Part shown: piece after piece, positions 37,801-47,303 of the stretch
Layout of the letters: every line of letters begins with the position of its first letter
Position numbering within the stretch: the stretch's first letter is position 1
Origin: Aurantiochytrium sp. KH105
Taxonomy: Eukaryota > Sar > Bigyra > Thraustochytrida > Thraustochytriidae
Direction: 5' to 3'
DNA: 64,000 nt
NCBI GenBank assembly: GCA_003116975.1
Contig: BGKB01000015.1
Location: forward strand, 1-64,000
Notes under the pieces: generated by a model
The model's input: the letters and a program-made list of their open reading frames with translations, nothing else
The model's database searches: none
What the model was told of the DNA's origin: nothing
Translations under genes and position numbers: made by a program

Positions 37801-40800
37801 CTAACCTGCTTGACACCCTGCTCGGCGTGATCAAAGGGGGTAGCACCATGCCCTGGGGCCTTCGAGAAGAAGCGTTAAAGGCCCTCGGCTCGCTTGGTGC
37901 GCTGGATCCCTTTGAGACCAAACAACGCTCTCGCTCTCGTTCGCGGAATCCTGGCGCATCGCGCAGTGGCGGCGGGGGCGCTGGCGCTGGCGGCGGAGGC
38001 CAAGCAAATGATTGGACCGGAGGCACGACGGGTATCGGGCGTGGAGCAGGACACGGAACCATTGACACGGCCTCGACAGCATCCTCGCAGGCGACCGGTC
38101 AACACGGACCACACTTTGCACATACGCGCGCACATGCTCACGCGGGAGATCCGCGTTATTCGCACTTGGATGAGGACTCGGAGCCGCTTGGTCCCAAAGA
38201 TGAAGACTATTATCCAACCGTTGCCATCCACGCGCTCATTCGCATTTTGCAAGATGGCACGCTCGCCACCCATCATTCGATGGTGATCCAGGCGCTGACG
38301 CACATCTTTCGCAGTCTGGGTCTAGCATGCGTCACCTTTCTTCCACAAATCATGCCTTGCATCATTCAGGTCGCGACGAGCTGCGAGCAAGAGCTGCGCA
38401 AAGTGCTCTTTTTCAACATTAGCGTCCTTGTGTCGATTTCCAAGCAGCATATTCGACCTTATCTCGAGGACATCTTCCATCTCATTCACACGTATTGGTA
38501 CGAGAATCTCGACCAGGTTTTTGTACTCATCGAGGAGATTTCGCGTGCATTGCGTGAAGAGTTTGTTCCCTATGCGAGATCGGTCTTGCCTAATATTCTC
38601 GCTGTGATCGAGATGATGCGCACGAACAACATGGATCCCAGCAAAATATCGATTGGTGCAGCGGGCAAAGTCACTAAATTCGGAATGCAAGGCATTGGGG
38701 CTCTTACATTGAGGAGCCCATCCGACAATCGATTCTTCCGCGGTGTCCAAGGATCGGCACAAAGCGCTCGAGACGTCACCGCTCAGGGCGCACTCGGCCC
38801 TTCATACGCCTCACCCGCGATGGTCTCCACAGCAGGTGGAAGGCGACGGTCGCCTCGTCATGGACCGATGGAATCGTCGGGGCCCAATGGACTTTCCCCC
38901 ACGGCCTCGCTGGCCAATCTGGGCGTGTCGGCAATTGGCGGGCCCATGGCAGGGATCGCGGCTGTGGCAGGGCAGCCCGCGTCACGTTCAAATGCAGGGT
39001 CCCCCTTTGACGCTCCATCCGCTGCCTCGGGTGCACAAGGTTCGAAGCCGCATCGCGTCGCTGCAACAGCGGAGCAGAAGTTGTCCATGGGCAAATACGC
39101 TACTCCGGCCTCGGCGCGACGCGTCTTCAAAACGATTGAAGTGCTCGGGTTCACCCTGACAGGCTACTTTTATCTCATTATTCCAGCCCTCATTGAGCTT
39201 GTTGAGACGGAGTCAGCAGACGGTCAGGTGCGCATCTACGCCGTCCATGCCCTCGGCCATCTGAGCAGCCATGCCTTCTTTGCCGATTACGCTTTGCACG
39301 CCATGCAGTGCCTTTTGCGTCTGCTCCGAAGACCTGTCGTGGCCTCACTCAAGTGCCAGGCCGTCGACACCCTGTGCATCTTTGCGCTGCGTTTCCCATC
39401 CATCTTTTACATGTTTGAACAGACGGTAGAAAACACCGTTCGGGCGCGCGCATTGCCGCCGCTGGCCGTCGAGCATTTCAAGACCACCTTGGGCATTCTT
39501 CGGTCCGAGATCCTGCAGGACTCTGACGGGCGTAATTCGAGCAATTTTGCCGGAATTGCCGACTCTCGCCACTCGATTGAACGTGACCGTTTCTTGGACA
39601 CCCTTCTTCGTGCCTTTCATGGCGAATCGTCGTCGACGGACCCGAGTATTCCCATGCTGGATCTTGGTTCCCGCGCCGGAAGCGTGCTGGGAGGTCTGGA
39701 TGGCCTCGCTTCCGCAGATGCCGATCTTGGCGCGACGCAAAAGATGCTGCACGTGAACCAGAATAAGCTGCAAAATGCCTGGGAAGCGAGCGAGCGCGCG
39801 ACCGCAGAAGAATGGAAGGAGTGGATGCGTCGTTTGTCCGTGGAGCTCTTGCGTGAGTCGCCGAGTCCGGCATTGCGAGCGTGCTCGGCGGTCGCGCAGG
39901 TCTACAACCCGTTGGCCAAAGAGCTCTTCAACCCAGCCTTTGTTTCGTGCTGGTCTTCTCTCGCGGACCAATATCAGGGAAGCCTGATTTACTCTCTGGA
40001 GGTTGCCCTGCAATCATCTCGAACGCCGCCTGAAACCTTGCAGATGCTGCTTGATCTTGCCGAGTTCATGGAGCATGATGACCGTGTTCTGCCCATTGGT
40101 ATTCGTGACCTGGGTAACTACGCGCAACGTTGCCATGCGTATGCCAAGGCGCTGCACTACCAGGAGATGGTGTTTCGCAATTTGCCTGGGGCATGCACCG
40201 AGGGGCTGATTTCGATTAACAACAAGCTCGAGCAGCCAGAAGCTGCCGTGGGAATCCTGCATTACGTACAGCAGCTTCAGCGACGGCAATACCAAATGGC
40301 TTTCAGTCAGCCGGCCACGAGACGCATCCCTGAAGTCAACATGCTCGACTTTGGCGTTGCAGCTGCCGCGCTATCGCCTCAACAACAATTCTTTCAGTCA
40401 CAGCAGCAGCAACATCACATGACGCAGCAAATGCAACGTCAGCAACGCCAACAGCAACAGCGACGGCGGCAAAACTCTGGCATGGAGAGAATGGATGATG
40501 TCGACGGCTCCGAGTCGCACAGAGACGAGGTTGCGCGCGTCTCGTCGCACTCGAGCTTTGGGGACGATGGGTTTGACCAAGAATCGCGCGGTGGACGTCC
40601 GCGCGATGACGGGTCGATGCCTAACGGCAACGCGTCCGTGGAACCCTTTGAAATGGACGACCTTGTCGAAGACGGGACAATCAAGCTGAAGGAGACTTGG
40701 TTCGAAAAGCTTGGGCGCTGGGAAGAGGCGCTCGAGTCGTACGAGGACAAACTCAAGCACTTGGATGAGCAGCCCTCAGTGACGTTGAGCGAAGAGGATC

Positions 40801-43800
40801 TCGCAAGCACCATGGGTAAGGTACGATGCTTGATCAATCTTGGTGAGTACGATCAGCTCATGACTCTTGCCGACCAAATTTGGCAACGCGTGCCAAGGGA
40901 ATGGGCCCTGGCCAAGATGGCACCCATGTTTTGCCAGAGCGCGTGGTCGTGTGGCGACTGGAACGCGATGGAGGGCTTTGCAAAGTTCATCCCCGAGAAA
41001 AATCTCGATGGCTACATGCTTCGAGCTGTTCTCGCGCTGCAGCGCAACGATTTCGTCACCTCGCGTCAAATGATTGACTCTGGTCGCACTTTGCTTGGCG
41101 AGCAGCTCGGTGCGCTCGTCGGCGAGTCTTACAATCGTGCGTACCGGCAGATTGTGACTGTGCAGCAATTTGCTGAGCTCGACGAGATCTACGAGTACAA
41201 ACAGCGTGTTGCGTCCCGGGTCCACTCGGTCGAAGAGATTGGCGAGCTCAAAGCCAAGCTGCAAAAGATTTGGTCAAAGCGCATTCGTGGATCTCAAGAG
41301 AACGTAGCCGTGTGGCAGTCCATTCTTGGGGCTCACTCACTTGTGCTCGAGCCCAAAGAGGACCTCCACACCTACATTAAATTCTCGACAATTTGCCGCA
41401 AGAGCGATCGTCTTCGCATTTGTTTCATGACACTGCAGCGTCTGGGCGTTTCAGACGAGAATTTCGACGACTTTGAGGATATTGATCCGCATACCTCGTT
41501 TGCCTTTCTCAAGTATCGCTGGGCTCTTTTGAAGGAACAGTCGATGCAGTCGCACCAAGACGATCAGCTGCGGAGCAGTCACTATATGGTGAGCGGGTAC
41601 AGTTCCTCGTACCGAACTTCTTTCACGGTGGTCCCGATTGAACAGCCTCGGGAGGTGCTGATGCCCGCTCACAATGCGGTGGAGTCCACGAACTTGCGGA
41701 TCCGGGAAGGACGAAGCAGCACCATCGAAAATCTTGAGCGCGTCATTGGTATTCTCGAGCATCGGCACCGTGCGAGTCCCCTCGTGCAGAACGATCGCAA
41801 ACTCTTGGTGCGCTGTTACCTCAAGCTTGGCTCGTGGAAGCTAGCCATTGAAGATTACAAGCTGCGGGAAGATATCATTGCCGATGCTCTCTGCATCTTT
41901 TATGCAGCCACGGAGATGGAGCCTGACAACTACAAGGCTTGGCACGCGTGGGCACTCATGAACTTTCGCGCAGTGGAGCTCTATAACCGCGCTCTTCTCT
42001 CGCTTTCGCCTGGATCTCCCGATCATTTGAGCACAGCCTCGTCCTTTGTGGACCTTGCCTCCGCACACGATGCAATCAAGGAGGAGACGGACAGCATTCT
42101 CCTTGAGGAAGAGGAGGAAGAGGAGGAAGAGGAAGAGGAAGAAGCAGATGCAGACGCAGGAACAGACGCAGGAAAGGTCAAGAATGGCGCAAGGAAAGAA
42201 GAGAACGATGTGGAGGAAATTGATGAGAGCAAGCAAGGCAACTACGAGGAACAAGATGAAAAAGGAGCAGATAATGACCATGATTATGATCACCTTGAAG
42301 GCGCGAATGGCGGAGGTTCACAATCTGCTGCAGCTGCAGCAAATGGTGGCACAGTGCACGACGGTGACTCGACGCCAGCCGCCAATGGACATGCTGATGG
42401 CACCGTCCTCAACGGTGATATGACAAGTGCCGCCGAAGAAGGCGACGATGGTAAAGAGGACGATGCGGAGTCTTTGACGCCAACGCCGACCCCGGCACCG
42501 ATGATGCAACGCCAAAATCATGATGAAGATGCCGGTCCCTCCGCACCAAATGGGGAAGGAAACGTGGTCGCCGATCCAGATCAGAGCGACACTGAGAAGG
42601 ACTCTGAACACCCTCTCCCTGCTCCGCCCGTTTCGAAGGACGTCTCTGCAGCAGATAAAGAGAATCCAGCAAGCACAAATGCCACCACCACCTCCACTCA
42701 AAGCAGCAATCCGAAAAAGGGCGAACGTCGTGATGGCAGCAGCCAATTTCGCGACCTCAAGGCGCAAACCGCGGCCGCTAAGGAAGCACGGCGGCGAAAG
42801 AAGCGTGCCCGTAAGCGCGCGCTGAACCGCCGTCGCCAAGAGATCTCGGAAAAGATGCAACAGTACGTGGTGCCCGCAATTTATGGCTTCTTCCAGTCGA
42901 TCGCCCTCGGTCAAACCTCGTCGGACTCGCGAAACGTGCTGCAAGACATTCTGCGCCTGCTCACGCTGTGGTTTTCCCACGGTGCGCGTCCCGAAGTAGA
43001 AGTCGCCATTCAAAAGGGCTTTGAGATGGTCAGCATTGGAACGTGGTTGGACGTCGTCCCGCAATTGATCGCGCGCATCCACACGCGTGTACCTACCATC
43101 AAGGCTGCGTTGCATCGTCTTTTGGTCACGCTTGGCGAAGAGCACCCGCACGCCCTTGTGTATCCATTGACGGTTGCGGCCAAGTCGATCAATCCGCACC
43201 GGCAGAGAGCAGCGCAGCTGATTCTGGACGAATTGCGTCGCACGCCAGGCAATGCGACCCTCGTCGACCAAGCGCAGCTCGTGAGCCATGAGCTCATTCG
43301 CGTGGCCATTCTTTGGCCCGAGCAGTGGTACGAGGCGATCGAGGAGGCCTCCAGGGCGTACTTTAATGATGATGAGGACATTGACGCAATGAACGAGATC
43401 CTGGATGCCAAGCATGATCTCATGCACGAACAGTTTGAAACGATCCACGAGCACGAATTTGTGCGAGCCTACGGTCGTGACCTGGAGGTTGCGGAGCGAT
43501 GCAAGGAGCGCTTCATGCAAACAGAGCGCAGAAAGGAAATGATTTTACAAGCTTGGGAGAAATACCATCAGGTTTTTCGCAAAATCAATCGCGAGCTATC
43601 ACAACTCAAGCAGCTGGAGCTGGACAAGGTTTCGCCAGCACTCTTAAATGCACACGATATGCAACTGGCTGTTCCAGGAACCTATGTAGCAGGACGGCCT
43701 GTTGTCTGCATTGACGGTTTTGCTTCGATGATCCGTATCATTGTGTCGAAACAGAGACCGCGCCAGATCACCTTGCGCGGAAGCGACGGCAAAGACTACT

Positions 43801-45290
43801 TATTTCTGCTCAAGGGCCATGAGGATTTGCGGCAGGACGAACGTGTCATGCAGCTCTTTGGTCTCGTGAACCGACTGCTGAAGAAGGAGCGCGAGACGAA
43901 CCGTTATGATCTGAACATTGAACGCTTTGCCGTGATTCCTCTCTCGCACAATGTCGGAATCTCGGAGTGGCTTCCCAATACGGACACCTTTCACGCCCTC
44001 ATTGAGCGTTTCCGGAACTCGCGCAGCGTATTGTTGGACATCGAGCAGCGGCTCATCAAGAAGGTGGCGCCGGACTACACGTCGCTGACGGTGATTCAAA
44101 AGGTGGAGGCCTTTTGCCACGCCTTGGCTCACACGAACGGTGGTGATCTCGGCAAGGTTCTCTGGCTCAAGAGCCGGAACTCGGAAATCTGGCTGGATCG
44201 CCGGACCAACTATACGCGTTCGTTGGCGACAATGTCAATGGTCGGGTATGTCTTGGGCCTTGGCGACCGGCACCCGAGCAATTTGATGTTGGACCGCTCG
44301 TCGGGCAAAGTTATTCACATCGACTTTGGCGACTGTTTCGAGGTTGCAATGCACCGTGAGAAGTTTCCGGAAAAGGTGCCATTTCGTCTGACACGGATGC
44401 TGATTGCGGCCATGGAGGTTTCCGGTGTGGAGGGCAACTTTCGCTACACGTGCGAATCGGTGATGCGGGTTCTCCGTGCGAACCGTGATTCGGTGATGGC
44501 AATGTTGGAGGCCTTTGTCCATGATCCGCTCATCAATTGGCGTCTGCTGCAGAACGAGAGCGAGTCTGCAGCCCGCGATCCATCGAGCATGTCGGCATCA
44601 ACAACCTCTACGGGCCAGTCGTTGGCGCAGCGCGACGGAGGCAGTTTGTCTTCTTCGGAAGCTTCAAGGTCGACACAGGGGCGAGGCAACGGCGCAGACT
44701 CTATGCGCAGCGGACGCGACGATTCGTCGATGCTCGGTCCCATGCGGCGGCGGCTGACTTCGGTGGGGATGCCTCTCGACCGTCACTACGGCGGAGAAGG
44801 TCTGAACCTGAGACCACGCGCTCGCACGGAGGGTCGAATATCCCCGCGCGGTTCGACGCAAGAGGTTGGATCTGCGACCCCCTCGCGGAGTCGCACCTCG
44901 CGCGAGTCAAGCATTGTGCAAATGCGCGCGGACGCCAATGCTGAGGCGCTCAATCAGCGTGCATTGGCGGTCTTGCAGCGTGTGCACGACAAGCTAACCG
45001 GTCGTGATTTTGCCGTGAAGAAACCGAAACGGGATCCACTTGGCAAGGCACCATCGGCGCCGGCGACGGCTCCGCCCTTTTCACCACGTGGTGGCAATGG
45101 TGAGGCAGGTACGGCAGAAAATGGAGCCAGAAAGTTCAACCGCGGCAAGCAGGTTCCCAAAGACGAAGACGACGAAGAAATGGAAGAGTCCCCTGCGCCA
45201 GTCTCTCTGCAGGTGCAGCGGCTCATTGTACAGGCAACCTCTCATGAGAACCTCAGCCAGGCATACCTTGGATGGTGCAGCGTGTGGTAG
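34824..45290 (+). CDS. TOR: Target of rapamycin (TOR) serine/threonine kinase
   Basis: A single 3488-residue ORF from an ATG at 34824; animal and yeast TORs are about 2450-2550 residues, so roughly 900 residues are insertions. N-terminal HEAT repeats occupy about 1-1650, broken by Ser/His/Gly-rich inserts (about 590-690 and 1040-1120). The FAT domain begins near 1750 and is split by a Gln-rich insert (about 1853-1890) and a large acidic, then Thr/Pro-rich, then basic insert (about 2413-2680, with a poly-Glu run and RRRKKRARKRALNRRR). The FRB domain is at about 2820-2920 (ELIRVAILWPEQWYEAIEEA). The PI3K-like kinase follows: lysine region near 2978, catalytic GLGDRHPSN near 3145 and IDFGD near 3165. 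A linker of about 200 residues leads to FATC (QRLIVQATSHENLSQAYLGW). It is the central growth kinase of TORC1/TORC2. Kinase and FATC motifs are intact. Confidence 0.97.
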   Translation: MAVADLSETLQALGNGPDEATQLEAACRLRELVEAEHHVLSNEQFVKFMNEVYEGIFVLVSSADTRRVRGGVLAIRELIEISYEENEVKVIRFANYIRIVFQQPEDRVDVHTLVLAALSLGALARAGGPLTVDFVEFEVKRAFEWLLAASELDDTSVAMGKSENSQRFTIFAPLEHSRKPRKTADPVLLRRRKVAAILVLRELALNSPVLFISHVSTVLDHIRTGLHDDREFTRTAAMLTLRASLELILLKDSRLCVQWYYKVFEIARLGFAQGKAATIHGSLLTLGELLNHSGRFMIPRFAECCETVLKYRDYKRDALVRRTVIRLLPELACYCPDAFVRSYLEICIQHLFSAVEKKSERDAAFVALGKLAIAVTYQILPYLPEIMLRVREGLSPDALGVPRATNEPSRQAKALSRPEMQSEAAAREALGVTDLTTDGSRTHYEATLACVSMLSQAVGPALLEHNMANGLLGEMFGNGLSAPLIDAVTDLQRRIPSLRELIMSHLLHSLSYTLSGCPFRAPPGGGVLEATTFSHLDMIEALEARIPGPRSGVQYRVAGPVSHAITLTSSTLGEDDALARLNWPTEQSPAQASPHSASYFLFFAGGVQRRAAGSGAPPGSAASVVDHHGSYPAQTHPHYHHHFQSPSHPHQYGLSADLSIGNGSGVASNSSSSSNSNSYGATNTFVGGRARSMRQRRLILLALQTLRKFDFCAVNLLPFLHNSVIPYMDDSDPLIRKEVALTCGALLAPLSKPDSESSSRLDNWGVSAKLTSEGVRRLLMLGVSDPEPAIRAAVLTCLKENDRFDDFLIHEDTLQALFVALHDEDFYVRRIGMAVASRLSPRNPALIYPAVRKCILAAMAQLRFSPTQNQREEGAVILLGDVVAGFNRSRLMKGGSSHATPLISPIIVPLIRILLTKLRDARNTMSTAILRTLGEVASMHGVDMRDYMSDLLPLTIDILQDQGSPDKRRWALWMLGQLVRSTGLVITPLLEYPNLLDTLLGVIKGGSTMPWGLREEALKALGSLGALDPFETKQRSRSRSRNPGASRSGGGGAGAGGGGQANDWTGGTTGIGRGAGHGTIDTASTASSQATGQHGPHFAHTRAHAHAGDPRYSHLDEDSEPLGPKDEDYYPTVAIHALIRILQDGTLATHHSMVIQALTHIFRSLGLACVTFLPQIMPCIIQVATSCEQELRKVLFFNISVLVSISKQHIRPYLEDIFHLIHTYWYENLDQVFVLIEEISRALREEFVPYARSVLPNILAVIEMMRTNNMDPSKISIGAAGKVTKFGMQGIGALTLRSPSDNRFFRGVQGSAQSARDVTAQGALGPSYASPAMVSTAGGRRRSPRHGPMESSGPNGLSPTASLANLGVSAIGGPMAGIAAVAGQPASRSNAGSPFDAPSAASGAQGSKPHRVAATAEQKLSMGKYATPASARRVFKTIEVLGFTLTGYFYLIIPALIELVETESADGQVRIYAVHALGHLSSHAFFADYALHAMQCLLRLLRRPVVASLKCQAVDTLCIFALRFPSIFYMFEQTVENTVRARALPPLAVEHFKTTLGILRSEILQDSDGRNSSNFAGIADSRHSIERDRFLDTLLRAFHGESSSTDPSIPMLDLGSRAGSVLGGLDGLASADADLGATQKMLHVNQNKLQNAWEASERATAEEWKEWMRRLSVELLRESPSPALRACSAVAQVYNPLAKELFNPAFVSCWSSLADQYQGSLIYSLEVALQSSRTPPETLQMLLDLAEFMEHDDRVLPIGIRDLGNYAQRCHAYAKALHYQEMVFRNLPGACTEGLISINNKLEQPEAAVGILHYVQQLQRRQYQMAFSQPATRRIPEVNMLDFGVAAAALSPQQQFFQSQQQQHHMTQQMQRQQRQQQQRRRQNSGMERMDDVDGSESHRDEVARVSSHSSFGDDGFDQESRGGRPRDDGSMPNGNASVEPFEMDDLVEDGTIKLKETWFEKLGRWEEALESYEDKLKHLDEQPSVTLSEEDLASTMGKVRCLINLGEYDQLMTLADQIWQRVPREWALAKMAPMFCQSAWSCGDWNAMEGFAKFIPEKNLDGYMLRAVLALQRNDFVTSRQMIDSGRTLLGEQLGALVGESYNRAYRQIVTVQQFAELDEIYEYKQRVASRVHSVEEIGELKAKLQKIWSKRIRGSQENVAVWQSILGAHSLVLEPKEDLHTYIKFSTICRKSDRLRICFMTLQRLGVSDENFDDFEDIDPHTSFAFLKYRWALLKEQSMQSHQDDQLRSSHYMVSGYSSSYRTSFTVVPIEQPREVLMPAHNAVESTNLRIREGRSSTIENLERVIGILEHRHRASPLVQNDRKLLVRCYLKLGSWKLAIEDYKLREDIIADALCIFYAATEMEPDNYKAWHAWALMNFRAVELYNRALLSLSPGSPDHLSTASSFVDLASAHDAIKEETDSILLEEEEEEEEEEEEEADADAGTDAGKVKNGARKEENDVEEIDESKQGNYEEQDEKGADNDHDYDHLEGANGGGSQSAAAAANGGTVHDGDSTPAANGHADGTVLNGDMTSAAEEGDDGKEDDAESLTPTPTPAPMMQRQNHDEDAGPSAPNGEGNVVADPDQSDTEKDSEHPLPAPPVSKDVSAADKENPASTNATTTSTQSSNPKKGERRDGSSQFRDLKAQTAAAKEARRRKKRARKRALNRRRQEISEKMQQYVVPAIYGFFQSIALGQTSSDSRNVLQDILRLLTLWFSHGARPEVEVAIQKGFEMVSIGTWLDVVPQLIARIHTRVPTIKAALHRLLVTLGEEHPHALVYPLTVAAKSINPHRQRAAQLILDELRRTPGNATLVDQAQLVSHELIRVAILWPEQWYEAIEEASRAYFNDDEDIDAMNEILDAKHDLMHEQFETIHEHEFVRAYGRDLEVAERCKERFMQTERRKEMILQAWEKYHQVFRKINRELSQLKQLELDKVSPALLNAHDMQLAVPGTYVAGRPVVCIDGFASMIRIIVSKQRPRQITLRGSDGKDYLFLLKGHEDLRQDERVMQLFGLVNRLLKKERETNRYDLNIERFAVIPLSHNVGISEWLPNTDTFHALIERFRNSRSVLLDIEQRLIKKVAPDYTSLTVIQKVEAFCHALAHTNGGDLGKVLWLKSRNSEIWLDRRTNYTRSLATMSMVGYVLGLGDRHPSNLMLDRSSGKVIHIDFGDCFEVAMHREKFPEKVPFRLTRMLIAAMEVSGVEGNFRYTCESVMRVLRANRDSVMAMLEAFVHDPLINWRLLQNESESAARDPSSMSASTTSTGQSLAQRDGGSLSSSEASRSTQGRGNGADSMRSGRDDSSMLGPMRRRLTSVGMPLDRHYGGEGLNLRPRARTEGRISPRGSTQEVGSATPSRSRTSRESSIVQMRADANAEALNQRALAVLQRVHDKLTGRDFAVKKPKRDPLGKAPSAPATAPPFSPRGGNGEAGTAENGARKFNRGKQVPKDEDDEEMEESPAPVSLQVQRLIVQATSHENLSQAYLGWCSVW

Positions 45291-45497
45291 AGTTGCAATT
45301 CCACTTTAATTCAGAGTCTATGTGTAATCAATTTACATTTTCTCTCTCTTGGATCCCTCTCTCCTCCTTTTATTGTTACAAACTCGTTTGATGCTTGCAG
45401 TTCAGGCTGATGGGAGACAACCTCACTACGAAAAAGCGAACCTATTATTTGCTGGCGCGTATCGACCACGTCTACATAATCGCAACTATGTCTTCAA

Positions 45498-47303
45498 TTA
45501 TTCTACATATTCCGGATCATCGATGGAATTTTGAAAACGAATGCGGGATGTGAACTTTGAAAGAGCAGTCGCGACGCGATGGATGCGAAAGGATCCTTCG
45601 TTGACGTCGCCAGGAAACTTGGTCTTGAGATGATCAATGAGCGTGTCGAATCTCGCGCCGTCTGCGCGCGGATAGAGGCGGCGGAACCCACCCATTTTGC
45701 CTTCCTCGCGTTTCATCTCCAAGAGATACTCGACATCGCGTTTGGAGAGACACACATCGTAGACGTCGGCGCGACAGCCTGCTGCAGACCCTTCAAAGCC
45801 AAGACGAACGCCGTCGAGCTCGAGTTCCATGAGGTCCGCCGTGAGCTGCAGAGAAGAGTCGTCGTTGCTGTAGACAAGCTGGACCAGATCGTGGGTCATG
45901 CTCTTTTTCGTACGATCGTACTGAGATCCATCCTGTCCTGACAATTGCATCGAGGGCTCGCCATTGACCTCAATGACGCGGGGTGTAACGGTGTCATCCA
46001 CGATGACGTCAACGCCAAGAAGCTGGTAGCAATTCGCGCATGCGTAGCCGCGCTGAAGCTTTTGGAATTTCTTGACAAAACCTGGTTCTGCGCTGAGAAG
46101 CATCATTGTCACCGCAGCCTCGATGCGGTCCCAAAGCTGGTCCGGGTCGTGGCCCTTTCGCTTGAGCCAGCGGTACACCTTGGGAAAGGGCCATGTAAGA
46201 TCCTCGACTGATTTGGTCTTGTTCTTGTTAAGCGAGGTGTTGGTGAGTGCGCCAGCCTTGCGTTTGGGGTCGTACGGTGTGCCAGCAAAACGCACGAGAC
46301 CATCGCGAAACATGTAGGCGCGGAGCGGATGGATTGACGTAACGAGAACGTAGGTGCGCATATCCCACTTGTAGCCATCAATGAGATATGGATTGGGAAG
46401 GTATGTTTGCACAACAACTTCATCAAGATCAGGAAAGGATCTCTTCCATCGCGGAAGCTCGGAAGCCTTGTCGAAGATGACAATGCCGGACCCTTCGCCA
46501 CGATCTGTGGGTTTGAGAATGAAGGAGCGGTCAGCGTACTCGTTCTTGACTTGCTTCATGAGGATCGGGTAGTCACGAGGAAGCATCCAGCAAGGAAAGA
46601 CGAATTCGCGTTCCACATTGAAACCACGCAAGGACGCGCTCATGGTCTCACAAAAGTTATCCTTGCTCCACAACGTGTCGCGCAGACCGTAGAGACGGGA
46701 CACGCGTTGATAGCGTTTGATCGAGAGGAGCATGCTGGGATCGAAGCAGTGAGGTTTCCCGTCGAAGAGATCGAGACATTTGAGGGCGCGAAAGTCGTTG
46801 TCCTGTCCGCGCATAAGTTTCTTCTTTGTCAAGCGGGACGTCGTGTAGCCTGCTTGGCCGAATGTGTAGTCCCAGATGGCCGCGTCGCGGTTCATGATGA
46901 AGTTGACGCCCATGATAACCACTTTCTTGGCATCGGATGGGGCGCGGAGGTGGTCGCCAACGCTGGCGAGAAGGCTTTTTGTTTCTGCAAAGTCGAGGCT
47001 TCCCGATTCCCCCTGGCGCTCGTTTGATCTTGCACGGGCCCCGCGCATGATTGCGCGTCGCGTCTCGTTGAGTTTGACTCTCAGCGCTGTTGCCTCGCTC
47101 GCCAAGGCCTCGTTGACGCGGGTCCAGGTCGCCTCAGCCTCTGCGATGTCGGCAGACAGCTTGAGGTATTCGTTCACGTTCATCATGAGCACAAGCAGGG
47201 AGGCGGCCCAAATGAGCGTGCGCGCGAAGCCATTCGCGTCACCGCCGCCGCGCGGCTTCCTTGCCTTGCGCGTGTCGCGCTTTCGTGCGGACTTCATTGC
47301 CAT
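45498..47303 (-). CDS. Tubulin-tyrosine-ligase-like (TTL/TTLL) ATP-grasp protein with an N-terminal membrane anchor
   Basis: 601 residues from the ATG at 47303. A basic N-terminus (KSARKRDTRKARKPR) precedes one hydrophobic helix (about 29-48, LIWAASLLVLMMNVNEYL), making a type II signal anchor, followed by a short helical stem. The TTL domain spans about 190-470: ILKPTDRGEGSGI (about 262-274, nucleotide-binding loop), a KWDMRTYVLV strand (about 312-321) and VIEVNGEPSM (about 442-451, metal-binding E-x-N). About 130 residues without known motifs follow. TTL/TTLL enzymes add amino acids, usually glutamate, glycine or tyrosine, to tubulin or other proteins through an ATP-grasp reaction. The anchor topology would place the catalytic domain in the Golgi lumen or outside, which is unlike cytosolic tubulin ligases. 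Substrate therefore uncertain. Confidence 0.85.
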   Translation of the reverse strand: MAMKSARKRDTRKARKPRGGGDANGFARTLIWAASLLVLMMNVNEYLKLSADIAEAEATWTRVNEALASEATALRVKLNETRRAIMRGARARSNERQGESGSLDFAETKSLLASVGDHLRAPSDAKKVVIMGVNFIMNRDAAIWDYTFGQAGYTTSRLTKKKLMRGQDNDFRALKCLDLFDGKPHCFDPSMLLSIKRYQRVSRLYGLRDTLWSKDNFCETMSASLRGFNVEREFVFPCWMLPRDYPILMKQVKNEYADRSFILKPTDRGEGSGIVIFDKASELPRWKRSFPDLDEVVVQTYLPNPYLIDGYKWDMRTYVLVTSIHPLRAYMFRDGLVRFAGTPYDPKRKAGALTNTSLNKNKTKSVEDLTWPFPKVYRWLKRKGHDPDQLWDRIEAAVTMMLLSAEPGFVKKFQKLQRGYACANCYQLLGVDVIVDDTVTPRVIEVNGEPSMQLSGQDGSQYDRTKKSMTHDLVQLVYSNDDSSLQLTADLMELELDGVRLGFEGSAAGCRADVYDVCLSKRDVEYLLEMKREEGKMGGFRRLYPRADGARFDTLIDHLKTKFPGDVNEGSFRIHRVATALSKFTSRIRFQNSIDDPEYVE

